Assembly (NCBI GenBank): GCA_030220185.1
Contig: JASPKZ010007534.1
Location: 247,001 to 311,000, forward strand
Length of the DNA stretch: 64,000 nt
From: Diploptera punctata
Lineage: Eukaryota > Arthropoda > Insecta > Blattodea > Blaberidae
Direction: 5' to 3'
Positions 9,664-23,700 of the stretch are shown here, piece by piece. The notes beneath the pieces are model-generated. The model was not told where the DNA came from, did no database searches, and saw nothing but the letters and a program-made list of their open reading frames with translations. The position numbers and the translations under genes were made by a program. Numbering within the stretch: the stretch's first letter is position 1; every line of letters starts with the position of its first letter.

Positions 9664-9704
<41 letters not shown>

Positions 9705-10100
9705 ATTCTCCATTATTACTAGATGTCACGAGAACTCAGTCTTCACTGCCATCTAGTAGCTACTATAACAAGTAAGCAAATTAAAGAGAATATTTTTACT
9801 TTATAGCAGTGACGCTTTATAGATGTTATAATTAAATGTTTAACATTGAGCAATGCAAGCTTAATATGGTATGATAAGAAAAATAAAAATATTCTCTTTA
9901 ATTTGCTTACTTGTTATAGTCAGCTACTAGATGGCAGTGAAGACCGAGTTCTCGCGACATCTAGTAATAATGGAGGATATAATACATATATAACAAAAAT
10001 AAATGTTTGAATTGGATTCGCCTGGTGGTGTAATGGATAACACGCTGAGGTACAGACTCAGAGTTCCGGGTTCGAATCCCGTCCAGGCATTTATTTTTCT
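9605..10100. mobile_element. foldback element with tRNA-like head
   Basis: A long inverted repeat: 9627-9797 matches the complement of 9885-10037, including the blocks CTAGATGGCAGTGAAGAC and TAAGCAAATTAAAGAG, around a spacer with GTTATAATTAAATG. The right arm runs into a tRNA-like sequence (10018-10090; B-box GGTTCGAATCCC, acceptor halves GCCTGG/CCAGGC). The left arm stops within the same tRNA-like part. (TA)n tracts flank both arms. Related to 4885-5325 and 17490-17720. Confidence 0.65.
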
Positions 10101-10101
10101 T

Positions 10102-10167
10102 ATCATTCCATATATATAAATAAATATATATATATATGATATATGCATTTATTTTTCTTACACCATG

Positions 10168-10205
<38 letters not shown>
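10102..10205. repeat. (TA)n microsatellite tracts
   Basis: Two interrupted TA-rich tracts (about 10110-10145 and 10171-10204) separated by a partial duplicate of the ATTTATTTTTCTTA tail of the tRNA-like element. Confidence 0.8.
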
Positions 10206-10207
<2 letters not shown>

Positions 10208-10441
10208 TGAGATCTTAAAAACAAAGGGTGTAAAAGTAAAAAATTGACAATTGTTTAGGTAAGTGTAGATTTTAGTAGTTAAAGTAGATACTAAATCAGT
10301 GTGGACATGTGTCTGGTGGTGAAATCTAGTGGCTGAAAAGAAAACTGCTAACACAATCACATAAGGAGTGTCGCAACTTTGAATATCATTTACTCAAAAC
10401 TGATCTTTCGTTACTTAAACACCTTGGCTTCTAAGGGTATC

Positions 10442-10442
<1 letters not shown>

Positions 10443-10491
<49 letters not shown>
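10443..10491. repeat. (TA)n microsatellite
   Basis: About 24 uninterrupted TA dinucleotides immediately 5' of a family C SINE. Such a tract next to a SINE could be its insertion target. Confidence 0.9.
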
Positions 10492-10768
10492 TATAGTAAT
10501 TTTGCTCGAGGGCAGATCTTTCACTGCAATCATAGCATTTACATGATATGCTTCGCAGCTTTACTAGCTTCTCGTTGCTTTCCACACCAGTGAAGGATGA
10601 TGAAGATGGCCGGATGATTTTTGGGGAGCGTTGGATCCTAAGCTTCCTGACATTTGTCTTACAGGTGAGGAAAAACCTCACCCAGGAAAACTGTCCCGAC
10701 CGCGGATCGAACCCGGGCCCGCTGCGTGACAAGGCAGCACGCTACCTCGAGACCACTCGGTGGACTAT

Positions 10769-10771
<3 letters not shown>
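10492..10771 (+). mobile_element. SINE family C
   Basis: Matches copies at 16264, 17762, 39425, 40800 and 63210: a body with TTTGTCTTACAGGTGAGGAA and CTCACCCAGG, then a tRNA-like part read in reverse (GGATCGAACCCGGGCCCGCTGC, with B-box complement, and GACAAGGCAGCACGCTACCT). Non-coding; flanked by (TA)n on both sides. Confidence 0.8.
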
Positions 10772-10818
<47 letters not shown>

Positions 10819-10922
10819 TCTTCATTTATAACCTAATGGGCACACGGCGTTTCGCCTGTAGCAAGAGCTCGGAAGACGCGAAACACCGTGTTACCGTTAG
10901 GTTATAAATTAAGAACTCTGTA
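10772..10922. repeat. (TA)n(CA)n tract and 107-bp palindrome
   Basis: (TA)n and (CA)n at 10772-10813 precede a hairpin-forming unit (10814-10922): AGAGTTCTTCATTTATAACC at the left and its complement at the right, with GTTTCGC/GCGAAAC nearer the centre. It may be another foldback terminus; a full hammerhead core is not visible. Confidence 0.6.
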
Positions 10923-10935
10923 TGTATATATGTAA

Positions 10936-11235
10936 GTAAAGTGATCCCACAACAGGCCCGGAGGCCCTTGGGGTAGTAGGAGGTTAAGGCTCCCACTTTT
11001 TCTAGACAATCGGCACTTTATCTCAGCCGGGTTGTCAGCCCCGCGTAACGGCCGTCTTTACCCCCAGAACAAGCGTCTGGTACTCATTTCCGTTAGAGGC
11101 TGAGTCGACCCCAGGGCCATAGTGCCGCCAGAGGGTTTGGGTCAGTTTAAAAATCCTGGCCCCAACGGGACTTGAACCCTCGACCCTCCGGCTTGTAGCT
11201 CAGTGCCTTAACCACTACGCTACGGCGTGACCCCA
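10936..11235 (-). mobile_element. SINE family B, reverse orientation
   Basis: The reverse complement matches the full copy at 56298-56600. The tRNA-like head, with GGTCGAGGGTTCAAGTCCCG and the A-box-like TAGCGTAGTGGTTAAGGC, is at the right end (11160-11232); the body with CCTACTACCCCAAGGGCC is at the left. The terminal (GTAT)n tract abuts its 5' side. Confidence 0.85.
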
Positions 11236-11333
11236 TGTATGTATGTATGTATGTATGTATGTATGTATGTATGTATGTATGTATGTATGTATGTATGTAT
11301 GTATGTATGTATGTAGGCCTATGTATGTATGTA

Positions 11334-11373
<40 letters not shown>

Positions 11374-11374
11374 T
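11236..11374. repeat. (GTAT)n then (TA)n microsatellite
   Basis: About 21 GTAT units, a short GCC interruption near 11316, a few more GTAT units, then TA repeats to about 11374. Frames across it give meaningless MYVC/HTYI strings. Confidence 0.95.
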
Positions 11375-11640
11375 GGCTTTGGTCATTTATGGTGACGATA
11401 GGAGATCGGAAAACAAACCTTAATAGCCTTAATAGCTTGATTCGTTCGGAATTCGCTAAAAGTGTCTCAAATTTTTTTCCTAAAACATTTTTACAAGGTA
11501 ATGTTAAATCAAAAGTTGTCAAAACTGTAATATCGTGAATATTTTACGCACGAAACAATAAACATAATGCATTGTTAAGAACAATGTTCACAAAATACGG
11601 AGTTCAATTATTCAATAGAAATGTATCATATCATCAATGG
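11375..11640. other. no recognisable feature
   Basis: AT-rich sequence without recognisable coding content, immediately upstream of the proposed first coding exon of the Nup62-like gene. It could hold its promoter and 5' UTR, but no TATA box or initiator can be called with confidence. Confidence 0.35.
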
Positions 11641-11689
11641 TGCTTATGCAGTTTGATTGTTTTAGAACGAAAATTTTTAAGCTCATGTA

Positions 11690-11750
11690 ATGGAGAACCA
11701 GAAGAACCAAGATGAGAACAAGGTGAAAGCCGGTGTGGAAACAACTAAAG
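11690..11750 (+). CDS. Nup62-like exon 1 (proposed)
   Basis: ATG at 11690 opens MENQKNQDENKVKAGVETTK and ends AAAG/gtaaga, a strong donor in phase 1. It joins exon 2 to give a Ser/Thr-rich linker (DSTTSDGCK) and then exon 3 at the first AG. Start choice is inferred from phase compatibility. Confidence 0.55.
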
Positions 11751-13342
11751 GTAAGATTCATATAATTATATCGCAAAGAAATCTTTGAAAATCATTTATA
11801 AATCGCTGAGTTTCACTGGTACCTATCCTAATCAATTTAAAAATGATCAATTGAGTTGGCGTTTACTTGATGAAAATCTAATTAATTTAAAAAACGTCTC
11901 GCGCCGTAGCCGAGCGGTTAAGGTAGGAAGCTTTGGCGCAGAGCTACGGGACTTGCGCTGGTTCGAGTCTCCATGGGGGAAGAAATTTTCTCATGGTATT
12001 TCGGCCAGTATGGGAACGGTGCCCACCCAGCATCGTGAGGCAATTGGGTAGCTACAATAAGTAGCAGTTCCAGGTTGAGGAACCAGCTATAACGGCTGGG
12101 GAACTCGACATGCTAACCACATGTCACCCCTACACTGGCTGTTGATCATCTACCTCTGTGATTGACACATGTGGATGTGAAGGGCCAGCAGTCGGCGGAA
12201 AAAGGGCAACCGCTGAAAAGTGGAAAGATCCTCAATCGGATCGGAATTTAAAAATACTTTTGGAAGAAATAATACATTATCAATTTAGCAGCTGTTAAGT
12301 TTCATTTTAATATGTCATAGACCGAGCATTTTCCTGAACATTGAGTGTTTTATGTAAATTATTTGCCCGGCGTATTTTAAATATGTTAGTATTAAAATAT
12401 ATATCGGTCGCTGTGATCTAGTGGTTGAATTTCTTGCCTCTAGTCCCGAGGATCGCGTGTTCAAACTCGGCCAGGATTGATGGATGTTTAAGACACACAA
12501 CTCAATGGTATTAATAAGCTGTTAGTTTATGCTGATGATGTAGTACTATTGGCCGATAGCGAGGAGATACTAAAAGACAACACGCACACACTATTGAGTA
12601 ACACTAAGAAATTTGGACTGGAAGTAAATATCAATAAAACTAAATATATGGTCACATGTAGAAATACATTATATAACGGAAATGGACAGATAATGGCAAA
12701 TGAGGGAAATTTCGAGGAAGTGGCTGAATTCAAATACCTAGGAACAATAATCACAAACAGGAAGAAATTAGTCATAGTATAATTCTGGAAATGCATGCTA
12801 TTATGTATTACAGGGACTCTTGACGTCCCAACTCCTTTCAAAAAACGTTAAACTGAAAATATATAAAGCTGTTATTCTACCAGTTATATTATATGGATGC
12901 GAAACATGGACTCTTACTTTAAAGGGGGAGAAAAGATTACGAGTATTTGAGAATAAAGTTCTTAGGAAAATGTGGGAGATGAACAGACAGGTGAATGGAC
13001 AAGACTACATAACAGTGAGCTACGTTATCCTTATAGGAAACAAGAAACAATAAGAAGAGTTAAGTCTCACAGAGTGAGATGGGCAGGACATGTGACACGA
13101 ATGGGGGATAAAAGACGGATATGGAATCTTCTTGTAGGAAAACCAGAGGAGAACGCACAGTTGGTAGACCAAGAATTAAATGGGAGAATAACATTGACCA
13201 TGATTTGAGGAAAACAGATTTTACTGACTGGAAAAACACTATGATTGAGATGACTGGAAAACATTATCTTAGGATAGGGATTTATGGAGAGCTTATGCCT
13301 GCTCGGCCGATAATATATGGATTCGAAGGTGCCAGTGAGTTC

Positions 13343-13425
<83 letters not shown>

Positions 13426-13909
13426 TCCGGCATTATGGCAGCTGCCGCCGTCTTCCGGAAACCAAACGCCATTCCTCTTTATCCATCCATTGATCTTCCT
13501 CCATTCCTCTGATATTCATAGCTGCTTGTACCCCTCCTATCCAAGTTTTCTTCGGCCTTCCTCTCTTCCTCGTTTCCATTAGGATCCATTCCATAACAAT
13601 TTTTGGCAATCTTTGCTCTGGCATTCTTTTGACATGGCCATACCACTGTAATCTTTTCTTTTCTATAATGTCTATGATGTCCGGCTCCTCTTGTACACCC
13701 ATAATTTCCCTTATTTCTTTATTTCGTATTCTATCCATTCTAGATTTTCCAGCTGATCTTCTTAAAACATCCATTTCTGTACTTAAAATTCTTTTCATTT
13801 CCCTGGTAGGAATTTGCCAGACTTCAGCACCATATGTTAAAATGCTCTGAATTATGGTTTGATATATTTGTAATTTTCTATTTTTTGTAATATTTTTGCT
13901 CCACCAGAG

Positions 13910-13978
<69 letters not shown>

Positions 13979-14581
13979 GGCGGCTGCATGACGGTCGCCT
14001 CTCACCGCTTGGGTCCCGAGATCGAGTCTCTGTCACTCCAAGTGGTTTCGTGGTGGACGAAACGGAACTTGGGCAGGATTTTCTCGGGGTTTCTCCCGTT
14101 TTCCCCTGCCACAAATTTTATTCCAACATTTCTCCACACTCATCTCATTCATTTCGTTTCATTTTGTTCATCTGCCCTTGTGATGGTGCGTCAAGAGTGG
14201 TCGGCCGGCACCCTTGTAGTACACAAATCTCTATAAATATAGGGGCTTCATCTCATCTCGATCCTCGACCCGACCCTGAGTTGGACACGAGTTGATATTT
14301 TATTATTATCATTATCATAATCATTATCATCATTATTATCATTATATATTATTATTATTATTATTATATTATTATCATTATTATCATTATTATCACTATT
14401 ATTATCATTATTATCATTATTATTATCATTATCATTATTATTATCATTATTATAATTATAATTATTATTATTATTATCATTATTATCATTATCATTATTA
14501 TCATTATTATCACTATTATTATCATTATTATCATTATTATTATCATTATCATTATTATTATCATTTATAATTATAATTATA

Positions 14582-14634
<53 letters not shown>

Positions 14635-17600
14635 TGGTAAAAATGATTGGGCACGTGACCTCAAGATAAACTGAAAAGCGTAAGTTTTGTTGTAGATGAT
14701 AAATCCACGTATTCTGATATCGCCAAGTCATTCTATTAAATTAATTAACACAATTAACCTTCGCACAACGTTTATCATGTGTTTCAAGGCCTCCTGAGAC
14801 AGGTTCAAGATCAGCATTCCGCTCTATTATCATCAACAAGGCTGTTTAATGTGCGTAGACTTGGGACTGTGCTATTGTATTCAGATTATCACGTTTTTCT
14901 GCCACATCACAAGATGATATTTACAAAGTGAAATTCTCATAAGTAATGCCACGAGTGATTTCCAAATTATCGATAAATTCACGACTCACGATGTGAATTT
15001 ATCTAGAGAATTTAGAAATCAAGAGTGGCATCCAAACCCTCTGGCGGCACTATGGCCCTGGGGTCGACTCAGCCTCTAACGGAAATGAGTACCAGACGGT
15101 TGTTCTGGGGGTAAAGGCGGCCGTCACGCAGGGCTGACAACCCGGCTGACATAAAGTGCCGATTGTCTAGAAAAAGTGGGAGCCCTAACCTCCTACTACC
15201 CCAAGGGCCTCCGGGTCTGTTGTGGGATCACTTTACTTTACTTTTACTTTAGAGTGGCATTTGTTAGGACTATTTAACGAATAAAATTAAGCTGTTTACT
15301 CACAAATCATTATTTAACTATAGTTATTTTAAAATATTTATATATTTAATGTAAACGGTGATGTTTGAAAACAAATGAGAAACGATTGGTATGCTTCATT
15401 TGCTTCTTTTGTTCATCACTGTAACCAGATCATAATATTATTTATTGCCAAAAGATCGCAATGTTGTAAGAATGCACCCTAGTGGAGAAATGTATAACCA
15501 ACGTTATAGGTATTAATTAAATTCTGATGTAAATATGTCAATTATATTTTTCTGCGTCATTTCCTGGAAAATAATTCGTTTAAGAAAGTGCAAACGGTGG
15601 TTTCTTTTTTTTTTGTGGTATAATCAATTGTTACAAATGTTTTTATATTATCTCTCTCATGCGGTATGTGTTGACATTCATGCACTATATATACAATCTG
15701 GTAGCCTGATTTCTTAGAGAGTCAGTCGCTGCAAAATAATGCTATGACCTATTCAGAGTGTTAAAAAGGAGGTGCTTTCTTTATTATGATAAACTTTAGT
15801 TGGTAAATTTTAGGCGAAACAGGACTGTGATTGGTTGTAAATAAAAAATCATTGAAATGTGATTGGTCATTGACTCCCATTTGGGGCACGAGTTAAATAG
15901 CCATGCTAATCAATACACCGGCAACCAAAAATTATAATTTCAAAAACTCTTTTAGCGAAATAAAATAATCGCAATATGTGCGGAAAAAAAGTTATTCTAC
16001 CAGTTATATTATATGGATGCGAAACTTGGACTCTTTACTATTAGGGAGGAGAAAATAAATTAGGAGTATTTGAGAATAAAGTTTTTAGGAAATGTTTTGG
16101 GACCAATGAGAGATGATAAGACAGGTGAATGTAGAAGACTACATGGATAAAGTTATGCATCAACCAGTTAAGCGCCATTTAAAAAATTATATATTGACGT
16201 CATCTGTTGCACTGGCTCATGAAGTAAGTGTACGCACACTTTTAGCGCCAAATCTTTAAATATCCATCCATAGTAATTCTGCCCGAAGGCAGGTCCTTCA
16301 CTGCAATCATATCATTTTCATGCTATGCTTGCAGATTTACTAGGGAATTATAGGTATGGTAGCTTCCCGTTGCTTTCCACACCGCTGAAGGATGATGATG
16401 ATGATGAAGATGATGATAAGGGTGATGATGATAATGATGGCCATATGATTTCGGGGACCGTTTGGGCCTTAAAGTTTTCCTGACATTTGTCTTACAGGTG
16501 AGGAAAAACCCCGATTAAAACCTCACCCAGAAATACTGCCCCGACCGGGGATCGAACCCGGGCCCGCTGCGTGACAAGGCAGCACGCTACCTCGAGAGCA
16601 CAGCGGTGGACATCTTTAAATATAACGTTATTATTAAAGAAAATGTAAAATCCATCAGTCCTATCACATATTCAGTTTTACAACAAACGGCTATGAAACT
16701 AGATCTTCATAAATGTTAATCTAAATTTTGCATCAAGCAGCTAAGCGCCAAATGTCCCCGTTCTTAGATTGTTGATGCATAACTGTGAAACAAGGAAAAT
16801 AACTTGCAATATCCAGTATTGTTAGTTTGGCGCTACAATAAATAGTGAAAATTGACTTAAACTTTAAACGTATTTTTGTAGAAACTTACATAATGGCGCA
16901 TAGCCGGTTGATGCATGTCCACATAACAGCTATGTTTTCTTTATAGGATACCAGATATAATAAGAACAGTTAAATCTCGTAGACTCCGATAAGCAGGACA
17001 TGTGGCACAAATGGAGAATGGAAGAGGGGTATGGACGCTTCTTGTAGGAAAACCAGAGGGAAAACGCCCAGTTGGTAGACCAAGAATGAGGTGGGAGAAT
17101 AACATTAACCTTGGTTTGAGGGAAGCACATTATATAGAGGATGATTGGAAAACAGTTCAGGATAGGGATGTGTGGATAGTTTATATCCGCGCGGCCATGA
17201 ACCTACGGGTTCGATAGTGTCATTGACTTAATTAATTAGTGTAGCATCTATTTATTTAATTCAGACATCTGCTATGAAATGGTGAAAATGATGAAATGGG
17301 TCCTGAAAATATAATTCCAATCCAGCACTGCCCCGGCGACTCAATAAAACCAGGAAAATAACCTCAGGTTGGCCGGCACCGGGGTATGAACTCGGGGCAA
17401 CCGGAAAAGAAATGAGAATCACTAGCTCTTTAGCCAATCGTTCGATGGTGAAGAATGTTTTTAAATACTTTCAGAAGAAAAACCTCATTATATATATAAC
17501 AGGATAAGAAAAATAAATGCCTGGATGGGATTTGAACCCGGACCTCTGAGTTGATATCTCAGTGCGCTACCACTTACGCTACCAGGCGAATCCAGAACAA

Positions 17601-17721
17601 ACATTTTTTTTTTCTTATACATATTCTCTATTATTACCAGATGTAGCGGGAACTCGGTGTCCACTGCCACCTGGTAGCTACTATAACAAGTAAGCAAATT
17701 AAAGAGAATATTTAAAGAGAA

Positions 17722-17765
<44 letters not shown>

Positions 17766-20700
17766 TCTGCCCGAGGGCAGGTCCATCACTGCATTTTCAT
17801 GCTATGCTTGCAGCTTTACTAGGGAATTGTAGGTATGGTAGCTTCCCGTTGCTTTCCACACCGGGTGAAGGATGGTGATGATGTCCATATGATATCGGAG
17901 ACCGTTTTCCTCACATTTGTCTTACAGGTGAGGAAAAACCCCGATGAAAACCTCACCCAGAAAAACTGCCCCACCGGGGATCGAACCCGGGCCCGCTGCG
18001 TGACCAGGCAGCACGCTACCTCGAGAGCACACCGGTGGACTATATATATATATATATATATATTCTCCTTATTCATCATCCAGGGATTAAGCCTGTTGGC
18101 TCGTTCCGGTTTCATGAAAGCTAGAATTGTTAAAATTGTTCAGATCATCTTCTGTGTGGGCGTCTAACATTTCTCCTTCCGTGCGGTTTATAATTTAGCA
18201 ATAATTTTGGAATCTTCCTTCTAGCATTCTATCAATATGTTCTTTCCAGTCGTTCCTATATTTAATTATTCGGTCTGTAAGTTTGAAAATATTTAGTTCC
18301 TTTCTTATATCTTCATTTCTTTTCTTATCCAGCAGAGTATATCCTGCTATATTTCTTAAAAATCTCATCTCAGCTGCTTCCAATCTTTGTTCTTGTCTTT
18401 TAGTGATCGTCCAACATCTGATCCATACATCAATACAGGAACAGCCATTACTTTATAAAATTTAATTTTTGTTTATTTTCTTGTGTTTTTAAGGGTTCTT
18501 TTAATAGTGCCACACATTAGATTAAATTTATTTATTTTGTCATTAATATCTTCAATTTTAACAAATGATAAATTGAAACCTAGATATTTAAAACTATTCA
18601 CCTGTTCTAAAAATGTTATCAATTACTGTTTTTGCTCTTAAGGCATCATGTCCTTCAAATGCTAAAATTTTAGCTTTATTTTATTTTATTTTATTTTATT
18701 CCTTTGTAAATTTCTAACAGGTCCGGAAATTCAACATTACAGTGTTAACAATCCCAAGCTAAAATTGTTACAATTTAGATATAATTTCTTGAAATTATAA
18801 AGTTGTTTTAACGAGCCGCCACTGACAAATTTATTTCTTTTTTTTTCAGATTCTACAACAAGCGATGGCTGCAAATGTATTGTCCCTACAACAAGGTAAA
18901 TATAGGTTTTAAGTAGGAATTCGTGTTGCAAATATAAAAATTCGATATATTCCTGCTGAATGAAGCCTGCTGTAAGGTGATGTTGCAGGTCGCCTGCAGG
19001 TCTCAACTTCTACTCGCTGGATGTACTGCTGAGCAGGTGGTCCCAGGACCTGCTAGAGCAGGAGAGAGTGTTCCAGCAGCAGGCTATGGAAATCAACAAC
19101 CGTACATATTACATCCTCTGCAACCAGTTCAAGGTACCCGACCATTCATTATTCTATACGTTACAGCAGATTATGGATCAACTGAGGTTTCGGACCTCAC
19201 GCAGGGATTGCGCAAACTATTTATAACATGATTTTGCTGGTTAACGTTAATATACAGGGTAGTTAACGTAATATACAGGGTAATTCCTTGGACTATTTAA
19301 CTCATGCCCCAAATGGGACTCAATGGCCAATCACGTTACAATGATTTCTGCATTTACAACCAATCAGAGTCGTGTTTCACCAAATATTTATCAGTGTTAT
19401 AATTACCATATTAAAGAAAGATCCTCCTTTTTAATATTCTGAACAAGTCTGACCATTATCTTGCAGTGACAGAGCCTATAAGAAATACGGCTACCAGATT
19501 GTATATATAGTGCATGAATGTCAACACATGCCGCATGCGGGAGTTAATATAAAAACATTTTTGGCAATTGATTATACCACCAAAAAAAGAAACCACTGTT
19601 TGCACTTTCTTAAATGTATTTTTTCCCAGGTAACAATCCAGAAAAATATAATTGTCATATTTACATCATACGACATCAGAAATGAATTAATATACAGTTT
19701 GATGTGTTTCATTTTTTCTCCACTAGAGAACATTCTTACAATATTGCGTTCCTTTGGCAATAAATAGTGTGATCTGGTTGCAGTGATAAACAAAAGAAGC
19801 AAATGAAGCGTACCTATCGCTTCTCATTTGTTTTCAAACATCGCCGTTTACATTAAATATACAAATATTTTAAAATAACTATAGTTCAATAATGATTTGC
19901 GAGTCAACAGCTTAATTTTATTCGTTAAATAGTCCTAACAAATGCCACTCTTGATTTCCAAATTCTCTAGATAAATTCACTCCTCACTTCGTGAGTCGTG
20001 AATTTATCGATAATTTGGAAATCACTCGTGGCGTTACTTATGATGAATTACACAAAAAGTTTCAGTATCATTTCGATGATCAACAATTACTTTTCTTTAA
20101 AAAATAATGCTTTTCTCTAGACTTTAAATACCGCCTAACTCGATAAATATTTGCCGTAAAGGTCTAATATTTACTTGGACCATTTAACTCATGCCCCGAA
20201 TGGGAGTCAATGACCAATCACGTTTCGATGATTTTTTATTTACAACCAATCACAGCCTAGAATTTGGCAACTAAAGTTTATCATAATAAGGAAAGCACCT
20301 CCTTTTTAACATTGTCAATAGGTCATAGAATTATTTTGCAGTGACTGACTCTAGTATCCTGCTGGAGTTCGGAATTCCTGAAAAGTTAGTTAGACTTATA
20401 CGAATGTGTCTAAATGGCACAAAGAGTAGGGTGCGTGTAGGCAAACAGTTTTCGGACACTTTTGAAATCCAGAATGGGTTGAAGCAAGGAGATGCACTAT
20501 CTCCTCTACTATTTAATTTTGTACTAGAGCATGCCATTAAGTCTTTAGGCAATGGGGAAGGCCTACAACTGAATGGTATTAATAATCTGTTAGTTTATGC
20601 TGATGATGTAGTACTATTGGTCGATAGCGAGGAGATACTAAAGGACAACACGCACACACTATTGAGTAACATAAGGAATTAGGACTGGAAGTAAATATCA

Positions 20701-23700
20701 ATAAAACTAAATATATGGTCACACGTAGAAATACATTATATAGAATGGAAATGGACAGCTAATGACAAATGAGGGAAATTTTAAAGAAGTGGCTGAATTC
20801 AAATACCTAGGAACGATAATCACAAATAGGAATGAGATGCACAAAGAAATTAAACATAGGCTCAATTCTGGAAATGCGTGCTATTATGCATTGCAGAGAC
20901 TTTTGATGTCCCAACTCCTTTCAAAAAACGTTAAAATGAAAATATATAAAACTATTATTCTACCAGTTATATTATATGGGTGAGAAACATGGACCCTTAC
21001 TTTAAGGGGGGAAAGGAATTACAAGTATTTGAGAATAAAGTACTTAGGAAAATTTTTGGACCAAAGAGAGATGAACAGACAGGTGAATGGAGAAGACTAC
21101 ATAACAATGAACTACATGGTCTTTATAGGAAGCCAGATATAATAAGAACAGTGAAGTCTCGTAGACTGCGATGGGCAGGACATGTTGCACGTATGGGGAA
21201 TGAAAGACTTGCATGGAAGCTTCTTGTAGGAAAGCCAGAGGGAAAACGCCCAGTTGGTAGACCAAGAATGAGGTGGGAGAATAACATTAACTGTGATTTG
21301 AGGGAAGTAGATTATACAGGGAATGATTGGAAAGCATTAGCTCAGGATAGGGATGTATGGAGAGCTTATGTCCGCGCGGCCATGAACCTACGGGTTCGAT
21401 AGTGCCAGTGAGTAAGCAAGTAAGTTTATAAGAAGGAAAACTGCCAAGAGGGAAATATATTTAATGAACCGTCATGTTCCTTCATAGACAGATTTAATGC
21501 TAGTATGATGATGGTTACAGTTGGCAGAACTGCAGCGTGACGTGGAGTGGTTGGTAGCAGGTATGGAGTACGTAGACAACAGTCTAGAGTTTTTGAGATG
21601 CCAACACATGGAGCTGGAGGGCCTGCTGCAGCCACTGTGCAGGATATACGACAGAATCGAGGAGACGGACCGCTGCAGATACTATATGTATGTTACAAAC
21701 ATTAAACCCTCAAGAAAAATTCAATCCATTAAAAATAGGAGGTCACTTTGTGTTTTTACGCGCTTTATATTAGCTTCACATCTGCCGCGGTGGACTAGTG
21801 GTTACGCTCCTTGCATCTGGTCCCGAGGGTCGCGGGTTCAAGTCCGGCCGTGGAAGTTGGATTTTTTAGGACGGAAAAATCCCAGAAGCAAGTCCTCCGG
21901 GAGGGACTTTAAGCCATGGGTCCCGAGTCTGAAGATTTTCAGGCTCGTAAAAAATCCTTAAGTCTGAATGAAAAGTCCTCTAAGCAAAATTTACCGAATT
22001 TTCCCGTCCTAGTACTACCTTGGTTTCCTAGATGTCAGTATGAGGCGGAACGCTGACCATGTACCACTCAAAAATGACATCTATACGAAAATAAGTGTAA
22101 CTAAATTAATATGGTTCAAATTCTTCCCTGTAGGGGGAGAGCGCCTAAATCTCTGTAAAGGGAAAACATAGGCTTACAATACAATGCAAAATATATTAGC
22201 GTGACCTGTATTTACGGAATCTTTCAACACGATTTTCACCCAATTAAAAAAATTGGATCGACTTGAAACTTTGTATACTTGTAAAGGACCAATGGCAATA
22301 CAATAATTTCATAATTGTTTTCTAAGATCCTGGCCAGGATCATTAGGACATAAAGAATAAAGATCGGTATAATAGGTTGCGCATGTATCGATATTTTAGT
22401 CCATTGTTGTAAGAAATTAATATTATATCCTCTGGTGGCTCAGTTGGTAGAGCGGTGGACTGTAGTGGTACATAATTGAGGGGCTCAGTGGAATAAAGGC
22501 CCATCCCAACCAATGGCTGATTTTTAGTTATTTGCAGACTAAGTATCCTGTGGCTATCTTCTGTTAATCTTTAGAAGCTCATAATGCTAACTTTGCCCAA
22601 AAGAGGGCAAATGAGACTTTATGTGTAAGAAAAATTACGCGCGCGGGAAATAAATGCCCATCCCAACTTCTGTCACATGACAGTATATTGTCCGTTACTC
22701 TGTGGTCCACTGCAATACGGCAAATGTCAGTAAATGCAGAATGGCTGATGCGGCAGGTTCTTGTATGGATAGAAATAGTGTAATAAAATCTAAGAAATGA
22801 AAAAGAAATGTGCAAGAGTGGAATAAAACGAAGCAGAAAATTTTACGCAACAGTGGAAAGGAATACATATCGGCCTGAATCAGTTGCTTCAATAGTTGCG
22901 GACGAAATTGCTAGTTGTTTATTAAAAGCTGTGCCACTGATTGAAAAAAGGTGCTAATAAAAAGAAACTTATAATGTATATAGTCATTCATGTGTTAGTC
23001 AAAATAAGAATTATACAATAATGGACTTTGGCTGTACATGATTGATTGTGGTTGGTTTGAAGAAATTGAACATAAATTTCTTGTACCAGGTCACACTTTC
23101 CTCCCCTGTGATGCTGACTTTGGTGTGATTGAAAAAGTTAAAAGAAAAACACAAGTGGTTTATACACCTCAACAGTGGGCTCACCTCATAAGAAAGAGTT
23201 GAACAAAGAAACCGTTCACAGTAATTGAGATAATGCAGAAGATTTTAAAGATTTGGATAAATTAAATACCGGGCTTCCAATATAAACCCGGACCGGCCTC
23301 ACCCGTACGACAGCGCTCTCTCCTCGTCCGCATTTCACTCTGCCAGCCGCTCGTCCTTGAACTAGTCAGTTTACTATCGTTCGACAAGATGAGACGTCAG
23401 CTGACATTAGAGCAGCGCATTTATGTGTGTAAATGTTATTATAAATACGAATCAGCTCGTCGTGTTCGCGAGGAATTTATTCGGAACTTCCCTGGACAAT
23501 TACATCCTTCCAGATCGACAATCCACGATCTTGTGACTAAATTTGAGACCACTGGTTCAGTACAAAATAAGAAACACATGCGAAGGCGTACGGTTCTCAC
23601 CGAAGAAAAATTGGCGAAAATTTGGAACGTTCACCACAAAAATCATTACCGAAATTAGCACAACAAGTTGGGATTTCCCTCGCTCCCCAGATCTAACAGT

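Larger units (their letters stand above)
15985..17217 (+). mobile_element. family A LINE fragment, split by a MITE
   Basis: The 5' piece (15985-16146) encodes the LPVILYGCETWTL region; the 3' piece (16930-17217) encodes [19 protein letters not shown] and ends with RAAMNLRVR and a stop. Between them lies a 780-bp MITE-like unit. The join resumes the LINE sequence, so the MITE inserted into an already present LINE copy. Confidence 0.75.

Noticed and set aside
10018..10090. tRNA gene
   Set aside because: It folds like a tRNA, but related sequences at 5164 and 17516 have different odd anticodon loops, sit in palindromes and carry a shared TTTATTTTTCTT tail. Better explained as a SINE or foldback head; the same reasoning applies to 11895, 21783, 56298, 60788, 61160 and 61935.
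14248..14664. Poly-Asn/Ile frames
   Set aside because: Trinucleotide microsatellite translation.
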